This document shows, piece after piece, positions 1 to 6,359 of a stretch of 12,550 nucleotides of DNA. The position numbers and the translations under genes are program-made. The notes under the pieces were generated by a model that did no database searches, was not told the DNA's origin, and saw only the letters and a program-made list of their open reading frames with translations. The stretch is taken from assembly GCA_900756725.1 (NCBI GenBank), contig CAAELJ010000133.1:1-12550 (forward strand), in the 5' to 3' direction. How positions within the stretch are numbered: the first letter of the stretch is position 1; every line of letters begins with the position of its first letter. Source of the DNA: an uncultured Collinsella sp. (lineage in GTDB: Bacteria; Actinomycetota; Coriobacteriia; Coriobacteriales; Coriobacteriaceae).

Positions 1-1361
1 CCTTTAACGGCCACATGCTGTTTGAGCACGAGATTCACCCCAACTGGGGAACGCACAAGTTTGACTTCGCCCGCGGCGAGGTCCGCTCCTTCCTGGTTTC
101 CAACGTGCTGTACTGGCTCGAGAACTTCCACGTGGACGGGATTCGCATGGACGGCGTATCCAGCATGCTGTACCTCAACTTTGGCATTGACGATCCCGGC
201 CAAAAGAAGTTCAACAAGTACGGTACCGAGGAGGACCTGGACGCCAGTGCGTTTATCCGCCAGGTCAACTGCGCTGTGGAGGCGCACTACCCCGACGTGA
301 TGATGATGGCCGAGGAGTCCACCGCGTGGCCGCTCGTGACCTATCCGCCGCAGGACGGCGGCCTGGGCTTCCACTACAAGTGGGATATGGGCTGGATGAA
401 CGACACCCTGCACTACATGCAGACCGATTTTCCGTGGCGTCCCAGCAACCACGGCCTGCTCACGTTCTCCATCATGTACGCCTTTACCGAGAACTTCATT
501 TGCCCGCTGAGCCACGACGAGGTCGTGCACGGCAAGTGCTCGCTGATCGGCCGCATGCCGGGCGACTGGTGGCGCCAGTTTGCCGGTCTGCGCACGCTGG
601 CCTTCTACCAGATGACGCATCCCGGTGCCAAGCTCAACTTTATGGGCAACGAGATCGGCCAGTTTATTGAGTGGCGCTACTACGAGTCCATCCAGTGGTT
701 CCTGACCGAGGAGTATGAGACTCACAAGCATCATCAGGCGTTTATCAAGGCGCTCAATCACCTGTACACCGCCGAGCCTGCCCTGTACGAGCGCGGCTAC
801 ACCGACGACGGCTTTACCTGGATCGATGCGGACAACTCCAAGCAGTCCATCGTGAGCTTTGTGCGCCAGGGCGAGGGCATCGACGACGACCTGGTGATCC
901 TGATTAACTTTGACCCGGCGAGCTACGAGAGCTTCCGTGTGGGCGTGCCGCGCGAGGGCGACTGGGAGGTCATCTTCGATTCTGACCGTCCCGAGTTTGG
1001 TGGCAGCGGATACGCCGGCGAGGAGCCCTACACCTGCTCGAGCGAGCCCTATCCCTGGAACGGGCAGATGGACTCCATTGAGATTAAGGTGCCCGGCCTG
1101 GCAGGTGTGGTGCTTAAGCGCCGCGGTCCCAGCAGCTATAAGCCGCCGGTGGTCGAGAAGCCCAAGAAGGCGACGCGCAAGCGTACGTCCTCGGTGAAGC
1201 CCAAGCCCGCAGCTGCCAAGAAGGCTCCGGCCAAGGCGAAGGCTGCCAAGCCCGCTGCCAAGGCTTCGGCTAAGTCCACCACGGCCAAGAAGGCAACCGC
1301 TAAAAAGGCTGCTCCCAAGGCCAAGACAGGCGCTGTTAAGGCTCCTGCCAGGAAAGCGTAA
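1..1361 (+). CDS. glgB: 1,4-alpha-glucan branching enzyme, 3' part (5' end outside window)
   Basis: GlgB (GH13) cuts an alpha-1,4 chain and reattaches it through an alpha-1,6 bond, making the branches of glycogen in the cytoplasm. The frame is open from base 3 and lacks a start, so the N-terminal CBM48 region and first half of the barrel lie upstream. Counting from the Met at 15, the nucleophile region DGIRMDGVSSMLY gives Asp46, the acid/base motif MMMAEEST gives Glu100, and SHDEVVHGK gives the third catalytic Asp168. These match the GlgB-specific versions of the GH13 motifs. The C-terminal beta domain runs to about residue 370 and ends in GVVLKRR. The remaining 78 residues are a Lys/Ala/Pro tail not normal for the family (see separate entry). 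glgP follows 93 bases downstream, so the two are probably co-transcribed. Identity is firm; only the missing 5' end is unknown. Confidence 0.96.
   Translation, partial: FNGHMLFEHEIHPNWGTHKFDFARGEVRSFLVSNVLYWLENFHVDGIRMDGVSSMLYLNFGIDDPGQKKFNKYGTEEDLDASAFIRQVNCAVEAHYPDVMMMAEESTAWPLVTYPPQDGGLGFHYKWDMGWMNDTLHYMQTDFPWRPSNHGLLTFSIMYAFTENFICPLSHDEVVHGKCSLIGRMPGDWWRQFAGLRTLAFYQMTHPGAKLNFMGNEIGQFIEWRYYESIQWFLTEEYETHKHHQAFIKALNHLYTAEPALYERGYTDDGFTWIDADNSKQSIVSFVRQGEGIDDDLVILINFDPASYESFRVGVPREGDWEVIFDSDRPEFGGSGYAGEEPYTCSSEPYPWNGQMDSIEIKVPGLAGVVLKRRGPSSYKPPVVEKPKKATRKRTSSVKPKPAAAKKAPAKAKAAKPAAKASAKSTTAKKATAKKAAPKAKTGAVKAPARKA
1125..1358 (+). other. Lys/Ala-rich histone H1-like tail of GlgB
   Basis: This stretch encodes the last 78 residues of GlgB, after the beta domain ends. 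By hand count it has 22 Lys and 3 Arg but only one Glu; most of the rest is Ala, Pro, Ser and Thr. It opens with EKPKKATRKRTSSVKPK and continues with AKKAPAK- and TAKKATAKK-type units. Such composition resembles linker histones and the HupB tail of mycobacteria, and predicts a disordered, strongly cationic extension. The TRKRT block recurs as TTRKRTT in the GlgA tail of the same locus. The function is not known to me; binding to polyanions, granule surfaces or partner enzymes is conjecture. Confidence 0.85.
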
Positions 1362-1386
1362 CAAAAGCGTTACCACTGCAATTACC

Positions 1387-1401
1387 CGCCCCGCAGGGGC
1401 G
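1387..1401 (+). other. short GC-rich hairpin in the glgB-glgP gap
   Basis: CGCCCC (1387-1392) pairs perfectly with GGGGCG (1396-1401) around a three-base loop. No T-run follows (TAGGATACA), so it does not look like a classical terminator. It may protect the 3' end of glgB mRNA or act as a weak attenuator. It lies 26 bases after the glgB stop codon. Confidence 0.5.
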
Positions 1402-1419
1402 TAGGATACAAGCCATAAC

Positions 1420-1453
1420 CGTTCCGGGAGAAACATCCCCGGGGGAAGGAACG
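1420..1453 (+). promoter_or_regulatory. stem that can cover the glgP ribosome-binding site
   Basis: CGTTCC (1420-1425) is the exact reverse complement of GGAACG (1448-1453), which includes the last three bases of the glgP Shine-Dalgarno AAGGA (1446-1450) and ends two bases before the ATG at 1455. Inside, GGG (1426-1428) can pair with CCC (1438-1440), with the G-rich strand 1441-1447 left as an internal bulge. If this folds in the mRNA, part of the ribosome-binding site is paired. Whether it regulates translation is inference. Confidence 0.4.
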
Positions 1454-1454
1454 T

Positions 1455-3881
1455 ATGAATAAGATCTTCGACAACAAGCAGGAGTTTACCGAGCTCTATC
1501 GCGATGCCGTCATGAGCATCAGCGGCAAGAGCGTCGAGGCCGCCAGCGACCTGGACCGCTTTAACGCCCTGGCCAAGCTCGTGGCCGAGAAGGCACGCAC
1601 CGTTGCCACCAAAAGCGACGCCCGCGTCACCGCCGAGGGCAAGAAGCGCGTGTACTACTTCTCGATTGAGTTTTTGATCGGCCGTCTGCTCGACAACTAC
1701 CTGCTCAACTTTGGTGTGCGCGACATGGTCGCCGAGGCGCTCGACGACATGGGCTTTGATCTGTCCGTCATCGAGAACCAGGAGCCCGATCCGGCGCTGG
1801 GCAACGGTGGCCTGGGCCGTCTGGCCGCATGCTTCCTGGATTCCATGGCAGCCGAGGGCATTGCCGGCTACGGCAACGGCATGCGCTACCGCTACGGCCT
1901 GTTTAAGCAGGAGATCGTCAACGGCAGTCAGGTCGAGGCCACCGATGAGTGGCTCACCCACGGCTATCCCTGGGAGGTTCGTCGTCAGGACAAGGCCGTG
2001 ACCATTAAGTTTGGTGGCCATGTTGAGGGCTTTAAGGAGAACGGCCGCACATTCTACCGCACGGTGGACACGCAGGATATCCTGGCCGTTCCTTACGACA
2101 TCCCCGTAGTGGGCTATGCCGGCGAGACCGTCAACAAGCTGCGCGTCTGGGCCGCCGAGCCGGTCGAGGAGCACTTTGACCTTGAGGCCTTCAACCGCGG
2201 CGACTACGCCCTGGCCGACGCCGAGCGCGCCGAGGCCGAGGCCATCAGCGCCATCCTCTACCCCAACGACGCCGGCGAGCACGGTCGTCTGCTGCGCCTG
2301 AAGCAGGAGTACCTGTTCGTTTCGGCCGGCATCTACAGCCTGCTCGACACCTTTGAGAAGGAGCACGGCGAGAACTGGGAGCTGCTGCCGCAGTTTGTGG
2401 CCATCCACACCAACGACACGCACCCCGCCATGTGCGGCCCCGAGCTCATGCGTATCCTCATCGACGAGAAGAAGCTCGAGTGGGATGACGCCTGGAACAT
2501 CGTGACGCAGGTCGTGAGCTACACCAACCACACCATCCTGCCCGAGGCCCTGGAGAAGTGGCCTATCGGCATGTTCTCCAAGCTCCTCCCCCGCGTGTAC
2601 CAGATCATCGACGAAATCAGCCGTCGTTGGCATGAGTCGTTCGACACCACGCAGGAGGGCTGGCAGGAGCGTTTGCGCCAGACCGCCATTCTGTGGGACG
2701 GCGAGATTCGCATGGCCAACCTGTCCGTGATCTGCAGCCACAGCGTCAACGGCGTGGCCAAGATCCACTCCGACATCATCAAGAACATCGTGCTCAAGGA
2801 CTTCTATGCCCTGACGCCCGAGAAGTTCAACAACAAGACCAACGGCATCTCGCACCGTCGCTTCTTTGCCGAGGCCAACCCCACCTATGCCAAGCTCGTG
2901 ACCGAGGCTATTGGCAATGGCTGGCTTAAGGACGCCTTTGAGCTGGAGAAGCTCAAGGAGTTTAAGGACGACGCCGAGTTCCTGAAGGCCGTGGGCGCCT
3001 CCAAGCGCGCCAACAAGGAGCGCCTTGCCGCCTACGTTAAGGCCGAGACCGGTCTGGTCATTGACCCCAACACCGTCTTCGATGTTCAGGTGAAGCGCTT
3101 CCACGCCTACAAGCGCCAGCTCATGAACATCATGAAGGTGATGGATATCTACAACCGTCGCATCGCCGATCCCAACTTCCACGTGACGCCGACGACCTTC
3201 ATCTTTAGCGGCAAGGCTGCCTCGAGCTACACCTTTGCCAAGGAGACCATCCGCCTCATTAACTCCGTGGCTGATGTCATCAACAACGACCCGCGCGTCA
3301 ACGAGGTCATGAAGGTCTGCTTTATCCCCAACTTCCGCGTGAGCAACGCCCAGCTCATCTACCCCGCCGCCGAGATCTCGGAGCAGATCTCCACGGCCGG
3401 CAAGGAGGCCTCGGGCACGTCCAACATGAAGCTCATGATGAACGGCGCCATTACGCTGGGTACCCTCGACGGTGCCAACATCGAGATCGCCGACCTGGCC
3501 GGCCGCGAGAACGAGGCCATCTTTGGCCTGACCGCTCCCGAGGTCGAGCAGCTCTGGGCATCCAACAGCTACTTTGCATGGGATACGCTCAACAACGACC
3601 GCGAGCGTCTGGGCCGCGTGACGGACGAGCTCAAGGACAACACGTTTGCCGGCCTTTCGGGCAACTTTGAGAGCATCTACAACGAGCTCATGAACAACAA
3701 CGACCCCGACCTGGTCATGGCAGACTTCCGCAGCTACGTGGATGCGTGGGAGAAGCTCACCGGCAGCTATGGCGACCAGGAGGCCTGGAACCGCAAGGCT
3801 CTGCTCAACACCGCCTCGAGCGGCTGGTTCTCGAGCGACCGCACCATTCGCGAGTACCGCGACGAGATCTGGCACGCGTAA
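1455..3881 (+). CDS. glgP: glycogen/starch phosphorylase (GT35)
   Basis: GlgP releases glucose-1-phosphate from the non-reducing ends of alpha-1,4-glucan using phosphate and bound pyridoxal phosphate, in the cytoplasm. At 808 residues it has the normal bacterial length (E. coli GlgP is about 815). The substrate-site motif ALGNGGLGRLAACFLDS lies at 114-130. The middle carries HTNDTHPA and KFNNKTNGISHRRF, then VQVKRFHAYKRQ. The PLP motif EASGTSNMKLMMNGA places the Schiff-base Lys at 659, followed by TLGTLDGANIEI. The start at 1455 has AAGGA four bases upstream, and the N-terminus is of family type. It lies between glgB and glgC, so breakdown and synthesis genes are probably expressed together; the upstream stem at 1420-1453 could adjust its translation. 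No missing catalytic residue was seen. MalP is the main alternative name; the glg context favours GlgP. Confidence 0.97.
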   Translation: MNKIFDNKQEFTELYRDAVMSISGKSVEAASDLDRFNALAKLVAEKARTVATKSDARVTAEGKKRVYYFSIEFLIGRLLDNYLLNFGVRDMVAEALDDMGFDLSVIENQEPDPALGNGGLGRLAACFLDSMAAEGIAGYGNGMRYRYGLFKQEIVNGSQVEATDEWLTHGYPWEVRRQDKAVTIKFGGHVEGFKENGRTFYRTVDTQDILAVPYDIPVVGYAGETVNKLRVWAAEPVEEHFDLEAFNRGDYALADAERAEAEAISAILYPNDAGEHGRLLRLKQEYLFVSAGIYSLLDTFEKEHGENWELLPQFVAIHTNDTHPAMCGPELMRILIDEKKLEWDDAWNIVTQVVSYTNHTILPEALEKWPIGMFSKLLPRVYQIIDEISRRWHESFDTTQEGWQERLRQTAILWDGEIRMANLSVICSHSVNGVAKIHSDIIKNIVLKDFYALTPEKFNNKTNGISHRRFFAEANPTYAKLVTEAIGNGWLKDAFELEKLKEFKDDAEFLKAVGASKRANKERLAAYVKAETGLVIDPNTVFDVQVKRFHAYKRQLMNIMKVMDIYNRRIADPNFHVTPTTFIFSGKAASSYTFAKETIRLINSVADVINNDPRVNEVMKVCFIPNFRVSNAQLIYPAAEISEQISTAGKEASGTSNMKLMMNGAITLGTLDGANIEIADLAGRENEAIFGLTAPEVEQLWASNSYFAWDTLNNDRERLGRVTDELKDNTFAGLSGNFESIYNELMNNNDPDLVMADFRSYVDAWEKLTGSYGDQEAWNRKALLNTASSGWFSSDRTIREYRDEIWHA

Positions 3882-3918
3882 AGGCGCGCGAGCTCCCCTA
3901 TGCCAGCACGGCATTACT

Positions 3919-3949
3919 CGGTGGGCGCAACGTTGCGCTGCGCCCACCG
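3919..3949 (+). other. strong hairpin between glgP and glgC
   Basis: CGGTGGGCGCA (3919-3929) pairs perfectly over 11 bases with TGCGCCCACCG (3939-3949), leaving a nine-base loop. The centre also contains the self-complementary GCGCAACGTTGCGC (3925-3938), so an alternative fold is possible. The sequence that follows (CTAATGGGTTTAGG) has no proper T-run, so full termination is doubtful. Likely roles are partial termination or a 3'-end stabiliser for glgP mRNA, separating glgP levels from glgC. It starts 37 bases after the glgP stop. Confidence 0.65.
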
Positions 3950-3960
3950 CTAATGGGTTT

Positions 3961-3997
3961 AGGAACATCGATGACAGAAGGAGAAATCGATGAGTAA
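3961..3997 (+). promoter_or_regulatory. duplicated ribosome-binding/start segment with an 8-codon leader frame before glgC
   Basis: AGGA (3961-3964) followed by ATCGATGA (3967-3974) is repeated 19 bases later as AAGGAG (3978-3983) followed by ATCGATGA (3986-3993). The second copy starts glgC at 3990. The first copy opens an out-of-frame reading frame of eight codons (MTEGEIDE, ATG 3971, stop TAA 3995-3997) that ends just inside glgC. A ribosome finishing the leader frame would sit on the glgC start, which would allow termination-reinitiation coupling. The sequence arrangement is plain; translation of the leader is not shown. Confidence 0.4.
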
Positions 3998-5138
3998 GAA
4001 AGAATGCATCGCGATGCTCCTCGCAGGAGGACAGGGCAGCCGATTGGGGGCACTCACCCAAAAGATCGCTAAGCCGGCGGTTAGCTTTGGTGGCAAGTTC
4101 CGCATTATCGACTTTTCGCTGTCCAACTGCTCCAACTCGGGCATCGACACGGTGGGCGTTCTGACGCAGTATCGCCCCTACCTGCTGCATGCCTACGTGG
4201 GCTCCGGCGAGGCGTGGGATCTGGACAGCCGCGACGGCGGCGTGTCGATCCTGCCGCCGTACGAGACGCAGACCGGTGGCGCCTGGTATGCGGGCACGGC
4301 CGACGCCATTACGCAGAACCTGGACTACATCAAGGCCAACGACCCCAAGTACGTCCTGATTCTTTCGGGCGATCACCTGTATCGCATGGACTACCGCAAA
4401 ATGCTCAAGACGCACATTGAGAACAACGCCGACCTCACGGTGAGCGTTATGCCCGTGCCGTGGGAGGAGGCCAGCCGCTTTGGCATCCTGACCACCGACC
4501 CCGAGGACGGCTGCATCACCAAGTTCACCGAGAAGCCCGATAAGCCCGATTCGAATCTCGCCTCCATGGGCATCTACATCTTCTCGGCCGACGTGCTGAT
4601 CGAGGCACTCGAGGAGGACGCTCTGGACCAGCGCTCGAGCCACGACTTTGGCAAGGACATCATCCCCAAGCTGCTCGGCGAGGGCAAGCGCCTGTACAGC
4701 TACGAGTTCCACGGCTTTTGGAAGGACGTCGGCACCATCGCCAGCTTCCACGAGACCTCGATGGACCTGCTGGGCAACAACCCCGAGTTCGATCTGTTCG
4801 ACAAGCACTTCCCCATCATGTCTAACATCACCACGCGTCCGCCGCACTACATTGGCCCGGACGGTCGCCTGGACGACTGCCTGGTCTCCAACGGCTGCAA
4901 GATCTACGGCACCGCTCGCCACTCGATTCTTTCGACCGATGTCATCATCGATGAGCGCGCCGTGGTCGAGGACTCCGTGCTGCTGCCGGGTGCGCACGTT
5001 AAGAGCGGCGCGCACATCTGCCGCGCTATTTTGGGCGAGAACTCCACGGTCGAAGAGGGCGTGAAGCTCGGCTCTGTCGATACCACCAAGGATACGGCCG
5101 TCGTTGGAAATGACGTCGTTATCGGGAAGGGGGAATGA
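3990..5138 (+). CDS. glgC: glucose-1-phosphate adenylyltransferase (ADP-glucose pyrophosphorylase), catalytic subunit
   Basis: GlgC makes ADP-glucose from glucose-1-phosphate and ATP, the committed step of bacterial glycogen synthesis. At 382 residues it matches the short Firmicutes-type GlgC rather than the roughly 430-residue enterobacterial form. The nucleotide loop LLAGGQGSRLGALT lies at 10-23. Lys28 in AKPAVSFGGKFRIIDF corresponds to the conserved Lys near the activator site of the E. coli enzyme. SGDHLYRMDY supplies the catalytic Asp128, and TEKP supplies the sugar-phosphate-binding Lys182. The C-terminal third has the hexapeptide-like pattern of a left-handed beta-helix (for example ILSTDVIIDERAVVEDSVLL), used for oligomerisation. 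The start at 3990 has AAGGAG seven bases upstream. The stop at 5138 is only four bases before glgD, so the two are translationally close and probably form one hetero-oligomer. All expected active-site residues are present. Confidence 0.97.
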   Translation: MSKKECIAMLLAGGQGSRLGALTQKIAKPAVSFGGKFRIIDFSLSNCSNSGIDTVGVLTQYRPYLLHAYVGSGEAWDLDSRDGGVSILPPYETQTGGAWYAGTADAITQNLDYIKANDPKYVLILSGDHLYRMDYRKMLKTHIENNADLTVSVMPVPWEEASRFGILTTDPEDGCITKFTEKPDKPDSNLASMGIYIFSADVLIEALEEDALDQRSSHDFGKDIIPKLLGEGKRLYSYEFHGFWKDVGTIASFHETSMDLLGNNPEFDLFDKHFPIMSNITTRPPHYIGPDGRLDDCLVSNGCKIYGTARHSILSTDVIIDERAVVEDSVLLPGAHVKSGAHICRAILGENSTVEEGVKLGSVDTTKDTAVVGNDVVIGKGE

Positions 5139-5142
5139 TCCG

Positions 5143-6270
5143 ATGATCAATCGCAAGGCCATCGGTTATATCACCGCTAACTACTCTTCGACCTACGGCA
5201 GCGTGCTGCTCAAGGACCGCCCCATCGCGTCCGTTCCGTTTTTGGGCCGCTACCGCCTGATCGACTTCCCGCTGTCCAACATGATGAATGCCGGCATTAA
5301 GACCGTCGGCGTCGTCATGCCGGGCAACTACCGCTCGCTGATCGACCACGTGGGCTCGGGCAAGGACTGGGGCCTGGACCGCAAGAAGGGCGGCCTGTTC
5401 ATGGTGCCCGGCAACGCGTATGGCACCACCAAGGGCGGCATGCGCTTCCTGCTGCGCGACATCATCTCCAACAAGACGCTGTTCCAGCGCTCGGACAAGC
5501 CCTACGTTGTGATGATGGGCACCAACATCATCTTTAATATGGACCTCAACGCCATCATCGACGCGCACGAGAACTCCGGTGCCCAGATGACCGTGGTGTA
5601 CTGCAAGGCCACGCGCAACGTCGATGACGAGACCAAGCTCGAGATTAACGAGAACGGCCGCCTGACGGGCGTGAGCGCCGGCGTCGTATACGGCGACAAC
5701 GCCTCTATGGACTGCTGCATCGTCAACCGCGAGACGCTGCTCGAGATCATCGACCACTACCAGGCCGCCGACTATCTGGACCTGCTCGAGGCACTCCAGG
5801 GCGACTTTGGCAACATCGACGTGTGCAGCTACGAGTACAAGGGCGAGGTCGTGGGCGTGTTTAGCGAAAAGTCGCTGTATCGCCGCAGCATGGACCTGCT
5901 CGACCAGACCGTGGCCGACCAGCTCTTCGATCCCGAGCGCCCGATCCTGACCAAGGCTCACGACGTGCCGCCTTCGCGATATGCGACCGGCAGTCACGCA
6001 TGCAACTCGATCATCTCGGCCGGCTGCATCATCAAAGGTACCGTGCGCAACTCGATTCTGTCGCGCGGCGTCGTGGTCGAGGAGGGCGCCTCGGTGACCA
6101 ACTCGATCATCAACCAGAGCTGCATCATCAAGAGCGGCGCCCGTGTTGAGAACGCCATCCTGGACAAGAACAACGTGGTTCCCACCAACACCGAGCTTCG
6201 CGGCACGCCCGAGAACATCCTGGTGCTGGGCAAGGCTCCGTTAACTTCCGACACCACCATCGTACGTTAA
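5143..6270 (+). CDS. glgD: GlgD, non-catalytic-looking ADP-glucose pyrophosphorylase subunit
   Basis: This is a GlgC paralogue of 375 residues with the same layout: a nucleotidyltransferase-like domain (about 1-265) and a C-terminal beta-helix (SAGCIIKGTVRNSIL, VVVEEGASVTNSII). The fold signature PFLGRYRLIDFPLSN at about 32-46 is clear. Residues needed for catalysis in GlgC are lost. The glycine-rich loop is replaced by GYITANYSSTYGS, the catalytic Asp of SGDH becomes Thr in GTNIIFNMD (Thr127), and no EKP sugar-site motif is found. In Firmicutes GlgD is known as a regulatory or stabilising partner of GlgC, and that role is inferred here. An earlier in-frame ATG at 5104 exists, but it lies inside glgC. 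The ATG at 5143 has GGAAGGGGGA (5125-5134) upstream and gives the family N-terminus MINRKAIGYI, so it is preferred. Confidence 0.93.
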   Translation: MINRKAIGYITANYSSTYGSVLLKDRPIASVPFLGRYRLIDFPLSNMMNAGIKTVGVVMPGNYRSLIDHVGSGKDWGLDRKKGGLFMVPGNAYGTTKGGMRFLLRDIISNKTLFQRSDKPYVVMMGTNIIFNMDLNAIIDAHENSGAQMTVVYCKATRNVDDETKLEINENGRLTGVSAGVVYGDNASMDCCIVNRETLLEIIDHYQAADYLDLLEALQGDFGNIDVCSYEYKGEVVGVFSEKSLYRRSMDLLDQTVADQLFDPERPILTKAHDVPPSRYATGSHACNSIISAGCIIKGTVRNSILSRGVVVEEGASVTNSIINQSCIIKSGARVENAILDKNNVVPTNTELRGTPENILVLGKAPLTSDTTIVR

Positions 6271-6301
6271 CGTTGGCACCGCAACATCGCTCGTAACATG
6301 T

Positions 6302-6337
6302 AGAATAGCCGCCCGGTTAGCGCCAGGCGGCTATTCT
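6302..6337 (+). other. 12-bp hairpin between glgD and glgA
   Basis: AGAATAGCCGCC (6302-6313) pairs perfectly with GGCGGCTATTCT (6326-6337); the 12-base loop can form two further G-C pairs (6315-6316 with 6323-6324). The right arm ends 11 bases before the glgA Shine-Dalgarno at 6349-6355. No T-run follows, so it could be an inefficient terminator, a processing or stability element, or part of the glgA 5' leader. It lies 31 bases after the glgD stop. Confidence 0.65.
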
Positions 6338-6359
6338 CGAATTGCAACAGGGAGACAAT

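Noticed and set aside
5104..5142. ATG at 5104 as the glgD start
   Set aside because: It lies inside glgC, adds residues not typical of GlgD, and the ATG at 5143 has a good upstream ribosome-binding site.
5119..5997. 292-codon minus-strand frame opposite glgD
   Set aside because: Composition is dominated by Val, Ala, His and Asp, as expected from antisense reading of G/C-ending codons, and it has no motif.
6273..6306. Promoter for glgA (TTGGCA at 6273, TAGAAT at 6301)
   Set aside because: The spacer is 22 bases, too long, and the -10 lies in the left arm of the hairpin; alternatives are weaker. Not strong enough to list.
6342..6359. TTG at 6342 as the glgA start
   Set aside because: The ribosome-binding site AGGGAGA at 6349-6355 would fall inside the gene; the ATG at 6360 is correctly spaced.
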